From NCBI RefSeq assembly GCF_031143425.1, contig NW_027150005.1, positions 95,149 through 159,148 on the forward strand: DNA of 64,000 bases. The letters are read 5' to 3'. Shown one piece after another: positions 63,401-64,000 of this stretch. The notes beneath the pieces were generated by a model. The model was not told the DNA's origin and ran no database searches. It was given only the letters and a program-made list of their open reading frames with translations. Position 1 is the stretch's first letter; the number at the start of each line of letters is the position of its first letter. A program made the translations under genes and the position numbers. The stretch is from Pleurodeles waltl. Lineage: Eukaryota > Chordata > Amphibia > Caudata > Salamandridae.

Positions 63401-64000
63401 GGGAATCCAAGATGGGGTAACTTGTGTGGCTCAGACCAGGTTCTGTTACCCAGAATCCTTTGCAAACCTCAAAATTTGGCTAAAAAAACACATGTTCCTC
63501 ACATTTCTATGGCAGAAAGTTCTGGAATCTGAGAAGAGCCACAAATTTCCTTCCACCCAGCGTTCCCCCACGTCTCCCGATAAAAATGATACCTCACTTG
63601 TGTGGGTAGGCCTAGCGCCCGCGACAGGAAACGCCCCAAAGCACAACGTGTACACATCCACATTTTTGAAAGAAAACAGAGGTGTTTTTTGCAAAGTGCC
63701 TACCTGTAGATTTTGGCCTGTAGCTCAGCCGGCACCTAGGGAAACCTACCAAACCTGTGCATTTCTCAAAACTAGAGACCTAGGGGAATCCAAGATGGGG
63801 TGATTTGTGTGGCTCGGACCAGGTTCTGTTACCCAGAATCCTTTGCAAACCTCAAAATTTGGCTAAAAAACACATGTTCCTCACATTTCTGTGGCAGAAA
63901 GTTCTGAAATCTGTGAGGAGCCACAAATTTCCTTCCACCCAGCGTTCCCCCACGTCTCCCGATAAAAATGATACCTCACTTGTGTGGGTAGGCCTAGCGC
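60428..64000 (+). repeat. Large higher-order unit, copy 3 (partial)
   Basis: The third copy starts at the same truncated join and follows copy 2 through the window end. It shares copy 2 markers: the ATGTACCTCAC monomer (61926), the GAAAGCAGAGG variant (about 62902), and CTCATCGTGG (about 62874). Single-base insertions (near 61884 and 63100) shift its offset from 8902 to 8904. Confidence 0.85.

Larger units (their letters stand above)
22739..64000 (+). repeat. Right 383-bp satellite array (110 monomer starts, continues off-window)
   Basis: Monomers mostly 382-383 bp long repeat from the head junction to the window end. Taking GTGACTTGTGTGGCTCGGAC as the phase mark, starts fall at 22966, 23349, 23732, 24115, 24498, 24880 and so on to 63800, 110 in all. 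Length variants are about 342-345 bp (for example from 27176, 30961, 34369, 38924, 41180, 42288 and 43778), 297 bp (51233 and 60135) and 385 bp (33601). Because 383 is not a multiple of three, each monomer carries its own ~128-codon plus-strand frame and an 82-codon minus-strand frame. None has a plausible ATG-led gene structure. The first, partial monomer (22739-22965) is diverged and resembles the left array. No cruciform core, ribozyme core or transposase is evident. Confidence 0.97.

Noticed and set aside
22966..63803. Repeated ~128-codon plus-strand and 82-codon minus-strand open frames in every monomer
   Set aside because: They start at non-ATG codons, shift frame from monomer to monomer because 383 is not divisible by three, are open on both strands, and show no domain. 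Homogenisation copies one open stretch many times, so this is not evidence of coding.
22739..64000. CRISPR array
   Set aside because: The unit is a continuous ~383-bp tandem repeat with no short repeat/unique spacer alternation and no cas genes, in a vertebrate-type genome.
22739..64000. Hammerhead ribozyme as in newt satellite 2
   Set aside because: I could not find the conserved CTGANGA and GAAA core in the right arrangement on either strand. CTGAGAGGAG in the monomer does not fit the core.

Overview
This is a gene-poor, repeat-dominated window of a large vertebrate genome. I found no intact protein-coding gene, no rRNA or tRNA, and no prokaryotic operon structure. The open frames are short, and most come from tandem repeats. 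The content points to a salamander, most likely a newt such as Pleurodeles: decayed L1-type LINE and Ty3/gypsy relics, hairpin-rich miniature elements flanked by TTA, and a 383-bp tandem repeat attached to a unique ~1.07-kb block. Several of these look like repeats I remember as abundant in Pleurodeles. That identification is from memory and was not checked.

Layout. Positions 1-3262 hold the left copy of a compound element on the minus strand: a short, diverged 383-bp array (1-2193), then the ~1.07-kb head (2194-3262) ending at a TTAA (3263-3266). Positions 3263-21666 are an 18.4-kb spacer of older, layered relics. In order these are an L1 ORF2 fragment (minus, 3267-4913), a ~171-bp inverted-repeat miniature element (4914-5084), a Ty3/gypsy gag relic (minus, 5088-5900), a TTA-flanked element built of about fourteen consecutive hairpins (7480-8197), a second Ty3/gypsy relic with zinc knuckle, protease, integrase C-terminus and chromodomain (plus, 9025-10600), two SINE-like stretches, a short repeat of TTTGTCCTGA motifs, a second hairpin-rich element (about 17820-18580), a C-poor AGAGTGGAGTG-like repeat (19900-20645), and part of another dispersed element (20646-21662).

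Positions 21663-64000 hold the right copy of the compound element on the plus strand: TTAA, head (21667-22738), and a 383-bp array that runs to the window end with 110 monomer starts. The TTAA and CCCC-starting terminus at both inner ends suggest piggyBac-like termini, so the two copies look like separate insertions facing away from each other.

The right array is organised above the monomer level. Distinct monomer classes recur in a fixed order, including a class shortened to 342 bp. It carries a near-identical 1531-bp tandem duplication (23349-26410) and a repeated ~8.9-kb unit (from about 42626, 51526 and 60428). The joins between those large units are marked by a 297-bp truncated monomer. 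The window therefore records how a transposon-borne satellite grew. It is not a set of genes working together.
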